Shown here: in pieces, positions 39,511-49,022 of the stretch
How the letters are laid out: each line of letters opens with the position of its first letter
How positions within the stretch are numbered: the stretch's first letter is position 1
NCBI RefSeq assembly: GCF_000327385.1
Contig: NW_008708133.1
Location: forward strand, 1,196,659-1,260,658
Length of the DNA stretch: 64,000 nt
Reading direction: 5' to 3'
Source of the DNA: Lottia gigantea
Taxonomy: Eukaryota > Mollusca > Gastropoda > Lottiidae
The notes under the pieces: generated by a model
Told to the model about the DNA's origin: nothing
The model's database searches: none
The model's input: the letters and a program-made list of their open reading frames with translations, nothing else
Made by a program: the position numbers and the translations under genes

Positions 39511-40824
39511 TCATGGTGTTGATACAGTCGTTGACATCATAGAGTCAGTAAAATATTGATCATAAAACTCTTTACTTTTGACCATATATGTTTTAGCTGC
39601 TTCACACATATTTCTTACCAAGTCATAACCAAACAACATTTTTCTTTGTTCTTCGGTAAGATTCTTCAGGAAAGCTAACTTAGCCGTTGTGTCAGAACCA
39701 AAATCGGGAATTTCGGGAAGTTTGGGTCTTTTGGTGTCTTCTTCCATGTCGTCTGAATGTTCAGCTTTTGCAACAAATTTTTTCAATAATTTAGAAGCAC
39801 TGTCTCCCTCGCATTCACACATCTTTAGAAATGACAATGTGATCAACTTTCCTAAAACATGGGGATCTTGCTTATATAACATTTTCATGCCTTTTTTCAA
39901 TTTGTCTTCCATCATCATAGCAGAATATTTATTTTTATCCCCTTTCATCATTTCACCATCATGGTCGTTGGCATCACCATCGTTGTCATCTCCATGTCCT
40001 CGACTCTTTCCAGAACCATGTCTTTGATCGCGATCCATCATTTCTCTACCACCTTTCATCATGTTGAATCTCCCAAAGAACCTGAAATAAGCTCTTCGTA
40101 CTTCATCCTCTTTGCTGTTGCCACCAGTAGTCCACTTTGGATGCATTCGATAGCCATGCATATTTCCATGGTTGTACTCTTGTCGTCTTTGGTCTTTCCC
40201 ATGTCTGAAACCATCCATCTCCCACTTATCAGTCCCTTCATCATCTTCATCTCGGTCACCTTTACCATGTCTGAAACCATCTTTTCTCCATTCACCTCTC
40301 TCTTCATCATCTTCATCTTGGTCACCTTTACCATGTCTGTAGCCATCTTTTCTCCATTTACCCCTTTCTTGATCATCTTCATCTCGGTCACCTCTACCAT
40401 GTCTGTAGCCATCTTTCCTCCATTTTCCTCTTTCTTCATCATCACCATCCTCCATTGACCATTCTTTGTCCATCGTGTCCACGTCATCCCGATCCATCTT
40501 AGACCAAGGTTTTTGTCCATGACGTTTTCTCATACCTCTATCTCCTGACTCTGAATTATAATTTTCCCACCATTTTTTACCATGCATAGGACCACTCATT
40601 TTCCTTCTGTTATCATCGTGTCTTTTGGACCATTCACCCCATCTACTTCCATCTTCATGACTATCCATTCCATGTCCACTCCACTCGCCCCCTTTCACCA
40701 TCATTATTTTACCACGTACCCGGAGGTGCCCAGTCTTTCCAGTGTCCATATCATCATGGCCTCCACGACGATCGCCATGTCCTATCACCGTAGGAAGCAA
40801 ACAGATGAGAAATAATAACTGCAT
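39511..40824 (-). CDS. Secreted Asp/His/Lys-rich protein with 22-residue repeats, 437 aa, paralogue of the 35582 gene
   Basis: A single coding exon. An acceptor (TTTTACTTTTACAG) ends three bases before the ATG, and a 5' exon at about 41464-41497 ends in the donor CAGAG|GTGAGT, so the 5' UTR is interrupted as in the paralogue. Signal peptide MQLLFLICLLPTVIG. Residues about 130-210 are four tandem copies of a 22-residue unit (WRKDGYRHGRGDRDEDD core); the flanks are also rich in Gly, His, Asp and Met. Residues about 318-427 match the paralogue: CxC at 336-338, FLKNLT with a sequon, GYDLVRNMC with C407, and KSKEF. The donor GTAAAG begins four bases after the stop. Acidic/His repeats could bind metal or calcium; that is inference. 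It is convergent with the paralogue. Confidence 0.87.
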   Translation of the reverse strand: MQLLFLICLLPTVIGHGDRRGGHDDMDTGKTGHLRVRGKIMMVKGGEWSGHGMDSHEDGSRWGEWSKRHDDNRRKMSGPMHGKKWWENYNSESGDRGMRKRHGQKPWSKMDRDDVDTMDKEWSMEDGDDEERGKWRKDGYRHGRGDRDEDDQERGKWRKDGYRHGKGDQDEDDEERGEWRKDGFRHGKGDRDEDDEGTDKWEMDGFRHGKDQRRQEYNHGNMHGYRMHPKWTTGGNSKEDEVRRAYFRFFGRFNMMKGGREMMDRDQRHGSGKSRGHGDDNDGDANDHDGEMMKGDKNKYSAMMMEDKLKKGMKMLYKQDPHVLGKLITLSFLKMCECEGDSASKLLKKFVAKAEHSDDMEEDTKRPKLPEIPDFGSDTTAKLAFLKNLTEEQRKMLFGYDLVRNMCEAAKTYMVKSKEFYDQYFTDSMMSTTVSTP

Positions 40825-41522
40825 CTTCTGTAAAAGTAAAATTTTAGAAAGGAGACGGTCTGGTATGTTAGGTTATGTATAGTTGAAATCGATTTCAATA
40901 CTGAAGAGTGATAGATAACTTTTCGGAATCACCACATTAGGCCTTTTTCTCCATTGGGATCCTTTACCAAATGTAAAGAGTTATTAAACTGTTGTGTTGT
41001 GTTGTGTTTCATTGTCATAACAAAAATGAAATATTTTGTATATTACATTTTCTGTGAAAATTATGCATTTTTCAATATCTAAAATTTATCGACTTGAAAA
41101 AAACCACTACCTCTTTAGACGGTTTGTCTATAGTGCGTTTTAATTATGGCTGGATATCTTAAACACAAAGCAAGTCTTTCTGAAAGGGTGGCCTGAACCT
41201 GTAATCAATCCGCCTGCATAATTTGAAACTCTTGCCATATATACTACGCGAGCAAACCCGTTTTGATGCAGTTAAGGACAGAAATTGTTTATCAGAATAT
41301 GACCATCTTTTACTTGTTACATCAATCTGTGAGTATCCATAAATCCACAAACAAGATGATATTGACTAAGTCAAGGGCAGTAACTCTAAAACTGAATATA
41401 TCATCAATTGACAAAGCATGCCAAGTGCAGATATATGTGAAAAGTAAAAAAAAAAGCACTCACCTCTGATTGATGGACTGCTGATGTGATAGAGATTGGA
41501 TTTCATAAGCCTGGACAATGAC

Positions 41523-41530
41523 TTTATATA
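41523..41530 (-). promoter_or_regulatory. TATA box of the repeat-bearing secreted protein gene
   Basis: The reverse strand reads CTATATAAAGTC. A start near 41497 gives a first exon of about 34 bases, ending at the donor at 41464. The arrangement is the same as at the paralogue's promoter. Confidence 0.75.
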
Positions 41531-41994
41531 GATATTTCATCTTGATATGTTGACAATCCAAATTGTCACTAAAATTAAAAATAAACATCCACATTTAGTT
41601 TTTATAGTACTCATTAAAATGGTTGAAATCGTTCATTAGAAAAACTATTGTCAATATACGACTGCCTATTGTTCGACATCTAGACACTATAAAACAATTC
41701 ATTAAAACAATAACCTCCACCCTCTGACAATTACAGAAATGTTAATTACAAATTCGGTATCTTCAAAAAATAGATTTGATAAATCCGAAACCTGCTGACT
41801 TATCTTGACACTGATACCGATCACTCTGACACATACAGTTTATTTACCGGTACATGCTATAGCATAGGTGTTACTTTAAATGTCACGGGCAAACCATGGG
41901 AGGAATCATATAGGCTACCTTAGAGGGTAGAAAGTTTCCGTATAGCTGAATCTGCTGCAGATACTTTCACGGTAGACCGTTGGTGTAAAATACA

Positions 41995-43139
41995 TTAAGA
42001 TGGAGGTGTTTGAGCCATAGTATTTAAAGATTGAAGACTATTTTCAACACCATTCAAATAAGTTTGCCAGCTGGTTAATTTCTGTCTTGCCACTGTTGTT
42101 TACCAAAAGTACGATGAGTTGTCCAATTTATCAAAACTTTTTTCTGCATTTGGTCTATTGAGGCCGATACAGTTTTCGTTCTCAGAACATTGATAATAAA
42201 TTCTTCTACATCATCTTCATCAATTTGCATTTCTTTCTGTATTGTACCAAAATCTATTTCTTTTCTATTTTCAACGGACTGCATAAAAGTTAAAACTCGC
42301 ATTTTCTGTATGTTTTCTTCATGTTTCAAACCAAGGAAAGTGGTAACAAAGTCTGGATTATTTTTATAGAATTGTTGATATTGTGGTAATTTACCAGAAA
42401 CAAATATTGTTAACAGATCATGTATAGACTCTCCCTCTAAAAATTTGACAGGTTTTAATGAGAGTAGATGATCCATTAAAAACATATTTTTATAAGCTAA
42501 ACAAGTCACAATACATTTCTGAGCATCTTCTCTAGCTTGGGATGCATTATCTTCTGTATAGGTTCCTAATAATTCTATTAACACTTTAGTTGAATCTTGT
42601 GCCTTGGCTTGAACTAATGCATTATGTAATGTTCTTAACAATGTCTGTACTTTTTGTGAACTTATATCCCATTTAGCTATCCATACTTTAATCTCATCTA
42701 GATTTGTAGGGACCATGTGTAACATATCAGCCTGTCCTGCTAGTCTGACTAAACTTAAATATACAACATATCTTAATGGTGACGCTGCCTCTACACCATG
42801 AAATAAATTACACAACATCTTTAATCGTATGTTGATTCTTTTGTCATTTGAAGGAGCTTTGCCCACTTTCTCACAAAATAATGTGACAACACTTTCTGCT
42901 TCATTTGGTGGTAATAATAATACTAATGATATAATACCATTAAATACCATTTCAATTTCACCGTCATTGTTCAGTTCTTTCCAGCAAATGTCACTAGCTT
43001 CAATAATATTCTTCAGATCAACCAATAAACCAGCTTCTGCATTTTCACTAGATATTTCTGCTCCAGATGATTTCAAAAAGCTTCTTAACTCTGCAGTCTG
43101 ATCTTGAACAGCAATATCAATTATTACAGGGATACTCAT
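41995..43139 (-). CDS. EIF3M: Eukaryotic translation initiation factor 3 subunit M, frameshifted near the 3' end
   Basis: A PCI-domain subunit of the eIF3 complex. The ATG at 43139 gives MSIPVIIDIAVQDQTAELR, equivalent to human MSVPAFIDISEEDQAAELR; a longer in-frame start lacks an ATG. Conserved segments follow: NLFHGVE, YTEDNASQAREDAQKCIV, HLLSLKPVKFLEGESIHDLL, MQIDEDDVEEFIINVLRTK and THRTFGKQQWQ. The frame stops at 42075, right after GKQQWQDRN. The expected tail, in human ending AWKQNLNKVKNSLLSL, continues in another frame (KLTSWQTYLNGVENSLQSL) to a stop at 41995-41997. One base therefore appears missing near 42083-42088, either a sequencing error or a real mutation. The gene has no introns across about 1.1 kb, unlike typical animal eIF3m, so a retrocopy is possible. 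A reverse-strand AATAAA is at 41839-41844. Confidence 0.93.
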
Positions 43140-43160
43140 GCTGTCGGCTCCCAAAAATGG

Positions 43161-43176
43161 CGTAAAAAGGGAAACT
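43161..43176 (-). promoter_or_regulatory. Pyrimidine-rich 5' leader, possible TOP motif of eIF3m
   Basis: The reverse strand reads AGTTTCCCTTTTTACGCC about 20 bases before the start codon. Transcripts of translation factors often begin with such an oligopyrimidine tract. The start site is not known here, so this is a suggestion only. Confidence 0.3.
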
Positions 43177-43474
43177 GTAATGAAAGAATTTGATTGGTTA
43201 GACCGTTTGTATCAAGGCGTGCTTCTTTGAATCTTTAGTAGACGTACCAATCGTGGCAATTGAGCACCAAACAACAACAATAATTGGCTCAAGAGGTTTG
43301 CCACACTGGATCCTCGCTTAACGCTGGTGTTGGGTGGTGATGTGAACATAATATGCCTAAACAGAGAAAAGATTTATGCTAATACAAAATGTAGGCCTAA
43401 GTGTAAGGTTAAGAAAATTAGAAATGCTAATTATGAGTGATTTAAGTCTATCTTGAAATAGTATCATTTTTATA

Positions 43475-44330
43475 CACCCACATGAAATGGGGGGCGTATA
43501 TTGCTGTCACCCATGTCCGTCCGTCCACAATTGCTCGTAAACACTCTACAAGGCACAATTCTTGACTGATTTCGACGAAACTTGGTATGGTTGTTTGTAA
43601 TCACCCAAGGATAAACCCTATTGAATATCAGAAGAATCGAAAAATAAGTATGAGCTTTTGCCCTTGTTCTTGAAAACGCGTTCTATTTTAGCTTGTAAAC
43701 ACTCTTGAAACGCTCGTAAGGCGCAATTCTTGACGGATTTTGATGAAACTTGGTGTGAATGTTTGCTATCTCCCAAGGATGAACCTTGTTTAAAATCAGA
43801 AAGATAAAAAAATAATTAGTATTAGTATTGCCCTTGATCTTGAAAACGCGTTAAACACTAGGAAAGTAAAATTCTTGATGGATTTTGACGGAACTTAGTG
43901 TGAATGTTTGTAATCACCTAAAGATGAACCCTATCAAAAATCAGAAAAATTGAAAAATATATAGTATGAGTTATTGCCCTTGTTCTCGAAAATGCGTTCA
44001 ATTTTTAGCATGTAAACACTCTAGAAGGCACAATTCTTGACGAATTTTGGCGAAACTTGGTGTAAGTGTTTGTAAAGGCTGAACCCTATAGCGAAAATCA
44101 GAAATATTTAGTATGAGTTATTGCCCCTGTTAACATTCTAGAAGGCCCAATTCTTGACAGATGTTGATGAAACTTGGTAACATTATTCAGTATCGCCTCA
44201 AAAAGTTCAAAAGAAGTGTATATCTGAGGTTAAATATTTCATACTGGTAATTGTTACTGTACTGCCAAATATTTTTATTTAAAATCAAAGCTGCCAGTGG
44301 GCGTATATTATCTTGCCTGGCAAGCTATCT
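43475..44330. mobile_element. Pearl/Helentron-like non-autonomous element with tandem core
   Basis: Begins CACCCACATGAAATGGGGGG, then CGTATATTGCTGTCACC and CCGTCCGTCC. A core of about five units of roughly 155 bp follows; units open GTAAACACTCTAGAAGGC and contain TTGATGAAACTTGGTGTG, and begin near 43540, 43697, 43851, 44011 and 44136. The 3' module ends GCTGCCAGTGGGCGTATATT and a small hairpin (CTTGCCTGGCAAG). This layout is known from mollusc Pearl elements and related Helentron derivatives. No protein is encoded. Confidence 0.7.
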
Positions 44331-44471
44331 TTTTCATGTGTGATTGATCATTATGTGCATGCAAACCGTAAGCTATCTATGATAAAAACAATTATTTTCA
44401 GGATCTTTTCTACATCTCAAATAATCACAAAGCAATCGTTACTAATGTGGTTTTGCATCTCTCGATTGGCC

Positions 44472-44915
44472 AGTAGACCGAAAGATCTGTCTCTATTTCC
44501 AGCCTCTGATATTTGAACAGACGTCTGTTCGTAACCTAGATATATTTGGAAGGATGAATATTTTTGTAGTTCAGTTATACCACCATTTTCTCCCTACATA
44601 ATTTATGTCACGTCTCCGGTTCCATCTAAGTTTTTTTTAATGAAACTGATCTCACATCGTAAAACTGCGTCCGCAGCCAAAAGTTCAAAGGTCACAGTCA
44701 CATTATAGGATTCTAACAAAACAAAAGTAACTGTGATACCCAACACTTATTTACAGTCATCGTAAAGGTAATTTAAAATTATGTTAGAAAAGACGCATCT
44801 TCGGGGGTGTGGAAAATCCTCATTAAACAGGGCATATTTTTCTGACTCTACTCCAGTCGACAACTGTCAAAATATCTGTCAGAGGCTGGAGTAGGGGCAG
44901 ATGTTACGGACTAGA
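44472..44915. mobile_element. MITE of about 440 bp with inverted ends
   Basis: The left end, GACCGAAAGATCTGTCTCTA, then CCAGCCTCTGATATTTGAACAG, is repeated in reverse complement at the right end (CAGAGGCTGGAGTAGGGGCA, then GATGTTACGGAC). About 60 bp is recognisable at each end with moderate divergence. The same end module stands alone at 33368-33436. No ORF. Confidence 0.6.
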
Positions 44916-45155
44916 TTGATCAGTTGATCATTTCGAGTAACAAAAGGTTAATATAGCGGTCAGAGAGCGGTCAGAGCCGTACATAGAGAGAGTCTGGCCA
45001 ACTTGTGATCTCGCCGCGCTGAACCATGATTGGCGCAGAGCGGTCACGTGATTGAAGGCCGCCATATTGTTACCCTTCCCGCGACGTTTAGGCGTAGGAG
45101 CCTGGGTATTCTTTACGTTGTTTAAGCCTAATTCCTGGTCTTGTCTGGCAACAGA

Positions 45156-46061
45156 ATGCCTCGATGTGTGGCATAGAAATGCTCTGTCAAATCTGGAGAA
45201 GGTATAGTGATGCACAGGTTCCCTAAGGATAAAAGGAGACGCAGAGAATGGGAAGTAAAGGTCAAACGATCCGACTGGACTCCCCACGACAACTCTTTTC
45301 TATGCGATGTAAGTACATTCGATGATTTCAGGGGTTTTGCAAATCGTGTTATGTTCAGGTCTAAAAACTGGATATAATAGATATGAAAACTTTGTGAGAG
45401 GGTTTCTTTCCACGCACTGGCTATCTAAACCTAGGCCTAGACGAGGAGCATGCACCATGGCTTCTGAGACACTGTCAACAACATTTCTGATAGGCCTACA
45501 CATAATCGATCGATTTATGTTTTTCTATAAATGTGAAATTCTAAGACTATTTACTTTTTTAGTATTTAGTATTATTTACTTCCAATCACCAAAACAAACA
45601 GTATAATTTAAAGGTGTGCACCATATTGGTGCTTGTACGGTGAGGCAAGGGGCCATGGCTCCTAACTCTAATATTTGTGCTGGTCCTGATTTTCAACCCA
45701 AAACCCCCCCACCACCACCCTTCTCCCTATCAATATCATTGATTTCCTAAATGCCTATCAGTATTACCCCACCCCCTTTAGAGATCAAATGAAACGCCAC
45801 CATTGTTTATGTTATTTCATTATTGACATTCGCAGAAAAATATGGAAGGGCAATGTAGACTGTGGGTCTAGACTATAATGTGAACACTAAGCCTTTTGGG
45901 CCAGTCACTTGTGTAAATTTTGGTTTCTCTTCCAGAATCACTTCGACGACAGTCAAAGAGAAACAGATCGCCAGGACAACAGCCGACAGCTGAAGCAAAA
46001 TGGTTTCAAAGCTGAAATGATGATTATTGAGTGGTGTGATATAACTTTCATGCCTTCATGA
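45156..46061 (+). pseudogene. THAP zinc-finger (P transposase N-terminus) remnant, two exons
   Basis: Exon 45156-45308 reads MPRCVA, an in-frame TAG at codon 7, then KCSVKSGEGIVMHRFPKDK..REWEVKVKRSDWTPHDNSFLCD. After the donor GTAAGT it joins 45936-46061, NHFDDSQRETDRQDN and so on, to a stop. THAP C2CH ligands are in place: C4, C9, C50 and H53 (CxxH), with the FPKD and W-TP landmarks. The second exon departs from the usual THAP ending and lacks the AVPTIF motif. AATAAA follows at 46067-46072. The stop and the missing catalytic region make it a broken THAP-only gene. A different start downstream of the TAG would lose two zinc ligands. Confidence 0.8.
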
Positions 46062-46137
46062 CATAAAATAAATTGTGCTGATTGAAACTGAATAATGAGC
46101 CTTTTTCTGTTCAGGTCCACAAGTAAAAGAGATAGGG

Positions 46138-46318
46138 GTGGGGAGTGGGGTGGGGCGGCGCTTCCTTAAATTATTTTCGCCCCCCCCCCTACCCCTCCAC
46201 TGCAAAATTCAAACAAGTTCTCAATCGAAGCTGAAATCAGTCTCTATCAGCTATTTCAGCCTCCGTGCAAATGCATTCGCCCCCCCCTTGGCACATTGGT
46301 CTGGTTACGGGCCTGTTT
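46138..46318 (-). repeat. GGCCCGTAACC-type repeat nested in the P element
   Basis: TGCAAAATTC, then GAAGCTGAAATCAGTCT, then CCCCCCTTGGCACATTGG, then TGGTTACGGGCCTG is matched in reverse complement by 61455-61610. C-runs and G-runs flank the core. I do not recognise the family. Confidence 0.6.
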
Positions 46319-46876
46319 CTGTTGATAACGATTTATAGTACACATCTTGCTTTGAGCAATTTTCATGATGACTAAATTTCTTCGACAAAGATGGAGTTCA
46401 GTCCTTTATACTAACTTCACTATATTCTAAAGCTTCATGTAACAAAAATCATCGGTTATAGTTTATGCACCGTTTTGACAGTCGTCAGGCACACGGGCCT
46501 ATTGATCAAAAACAATATGAATTATATTATACATTATATTACTTATAAATATGTTGCATAAACTATAACTAGTGATTAGCCTATTGTTCCATATAGCTGT
46601 AGAATATACAGCTAGGCCCTAGCTATTTTAATATGGAATATTACAGGTTTAATATTTCGGTGGTTAATATTTGGAAAGTGCTAAAATTCAAAATTTGTCT
46701 TCTTTTTGTGTTTTTGTATAGACATACCAAATTTTATCAAAATCGGTTAAAAACTGTAAATTCTAGAGCGTTTACGAGGGATAACGTCGGCCGCCTTGTA
46801 GCTAAGAGAGGGTAACAAGATGGCGCCTTGTGACGTAGTTGGCCAGACTCTCTCTATATACGGCTCTGAGAGCGGT

Positions 46877-47250
46877 CATAGATATTAAAATTAGTCTGAA
46901 AATTTGCTTTTCAAAAGAGTTACGTACCTTGAGCTAATGCCACTTCGTTCGTGCATAGCTAATCAATGTAATCCACGGGGTAGTGAGTTGTTTTGCGTCA
47001 AATACATTATTACTTTAAATTTTAAAAAAAAGAAGTTTATCGTGCGTGCACAACTGGTATCGATTTTGAATATAGATCACATGTTTTCCTCACACAATCT
47101 TGCTAGGTACTACTAGAGTTAATAGGTCGAATGGAATCAAGATGTCTGCCACCACAAACTAAAGACAAATTATGATTGAACTTTTTATGCTAAATTGAAC
47201 GGTAATGTAACTAGTTTTGACCGATGCATGCTAAAGAAGTAGTTATATTA
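46877..47250. other. Short intergenic stretch between two transposons
   Basis: No gene or structure seen. Confidence 0.4.
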
Positions 47251-47956
47251 CAGTGGTGTAACCTATTTTCGTGGATATAAGGATTCAACACCGAATTACG
47301 TCAAAGTTAAAAAAACGAAATTTTTTTTTTATGTCTTAGTAGGTGTTTCCTCAGATATTCTACAAAATAATTAAAATTGGTTTGTTTCGATTTTCATTAT
47401 GAATCCTTCACTTTGACCCATATTTCATGAGCAACCTACTCGGCAATGTGTATTTTCGTGTACAATATTTGATCTGTAAATAAGTCGAGAAAAACCTGTT
47501 GTATCATTGTATGGATACCGGGTGGTATATTAAAAATAAAATAGTGACTGACAAAATAAGATACGTAGCGTGATTTATTGCTAAAAGTCACTGAAACAAC
47601 ATATGAATATGAATCCGCTAGTTGATCACGTGACTTCATTCGTTGGACTATATTCTAGCAGACGACACTTTGAATACCGATTACCGCTTGGGATTATAGT
47701 GAACTTCGGACGATAAAAAATGGTGACGTTTGGTAATAAGTGAAATCGACCATTTTGTATTTGTCAAACTATACATTAATACATTTTACCTTACTTGAAA
47801 CTACTGAATTCATTCTACTAGCTGATATTGTATAGAAAACCCATGTTTATCAAAACAAACTAATGCAGAGGTCGTGCAAGGTCTCTCATGTAAATTATTA
47901 ATCCTTTCCGGAAATCCACGAATAATAGGTTTCCACGAAATTAGGTTACTTGACTG
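47251..47956 (-). mobile_element. 706-bp MITE, same family as 5925-6734
   Basis: Starts CAGTGGTGTAACCTATTTTC and ends with the complement of CAGTCAAGTAACCTAATTTC. It is flanked by TA on both sides (47249-47250 and 47957-47958). Its orientation is opposite to the 5925 copy, and it is alignable to that copy throughout. It has no transposase. Confidence 0.8.
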
Positions 47957-47958
47957 TA

Positions 47959-49022
47959 ATTGAATGTCTCAGACTTCGCCCATACATCAACCGGTACAAA
48001 TGAAATTAGAAATGCTGCAAGGTCGCAAAGGCAGTGAAAGGGAAGTAATAAAACAAAATTCCGTCTCTCAAATTGTTATTGTTTTAAGGATTTATCTTTA
48101 GATTGCCAACCAATGAAAGCATTATTATTTAGAAATACTCTTTTAGTAAGCAGGACAGAGTGAATTAAGATATATATTTTCTGATAGTCTCCCTCATGGA
48201 CTGTGACCTTTGCTACGTATTCACAAGCAGTCCATAATGTTTGTATGGAGTTCATCACAGTCAATTAAATCACTGATGGCCTTCTAGAAAATGGCTGATG
48301 AAAATTTCATAATTTTCACTACACAATGATCGTTTTATGGTTTGGAATGAATAAATGTAACTAGGTGTTGAGATTAATGGACTTTATTGTGGATATTTAA
48401 TGTTGAAAGTGCAAATTTAGTCAATCTTAATGCACAGATATTTCAAAATTTGACAATAAATCTTGTCTACATGTTGACATACATCTTGTCTACATAGTGT
48501 AGACAGGATCATCTACATATCGTAAGGTTCAAAGTAAACGATAGTGTAAGCCTTTTCAATGTTTACATTTAATGATATTCTGATCACAATGGTAGAATGA
48601 AGAGGGACGTAAAAAATAACATACCCGGTATGTACAATAATATCAGAGGTCGAAAAATTGGCCAGTGTGCATTGGTCTTCGACAGGCCTACAACAGAATC
48701 AAAAGTGATCGGGAGACGTCCTGACATACCTTGTCGGGAAGTGTGCGGGTGTTCCCGATAAATTGTTGTGACCTAGTTAAAGGTTAACCAATAGATTTCA
48801 ATGTAGGTATCACATGGTCACTTCTGGATGACATATTGTTTGTGGTAGCTCTACAGAAAACCGATCAAGGCGTGTGCTGACTGTAAGTCCCGATAATTTG
48901 TCGTCGTTGAAAAGTGGTAGGGAGTTATGTCAAAAATTGCAGGCCTTAACCGTTTTTATTGGTGTGTATTAATCATTCAATCATTCACTGTTCCTTTATA
49001 GGTAATAATATAGGTTACAAAT
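47959..49022. other. Upstream flank of AURKAIP1
   Basis: No coding exon supported. It must include the AURKAIP1 promoter; no TATA box is evident, as expected for a housekeeping gene. Confidence 0.4.

Larger units (their letters stand above)
44972..46868. mobile_element. P-superfamily DNA transposon, 1897 bp, 31-bp inverted ends, 8-bp target duplication
   Basis: The left terminus is CAGAGCCGTACATAGAGAGA, then GTCTGGCCAAC. The right terminus is its reverse complement with one difference, 31 bp in all. Both sides are flanked by the identical octamer AGAGCGGT (44964-44971 and 46869-46876). An 8-bp duplication, 31-bp inverted ends and an internal THAP-domain gene are the recognised features of P elements. 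Only the THAP DNA-binding part of a transposase is visible; I see no catalytic domain, so this copy is non-autonomous. It also carries a nested short repeat at 46138-46318. Confidence 0.88.

Noticed and set aside
39689-40520. Long forward and second-frame reverse open frames opposite the repeat-bearing secreted protein
   Set aside because: They are shadows of the Asp/Lys/Met-rich coding exon; the genuine frame has the signal peptide, splice sites and paralogy.
42075-43154. Extended eIF3m start five codons upstream
   Set aside because: The upstream codon is TTG, not ATG; MSIPVIID at 43139 aligns with the family start.
45322-45606. 94-codon frame inside the P element
   Set aside because: It falls in the intron between the two THAP exons and shows no transposase features.
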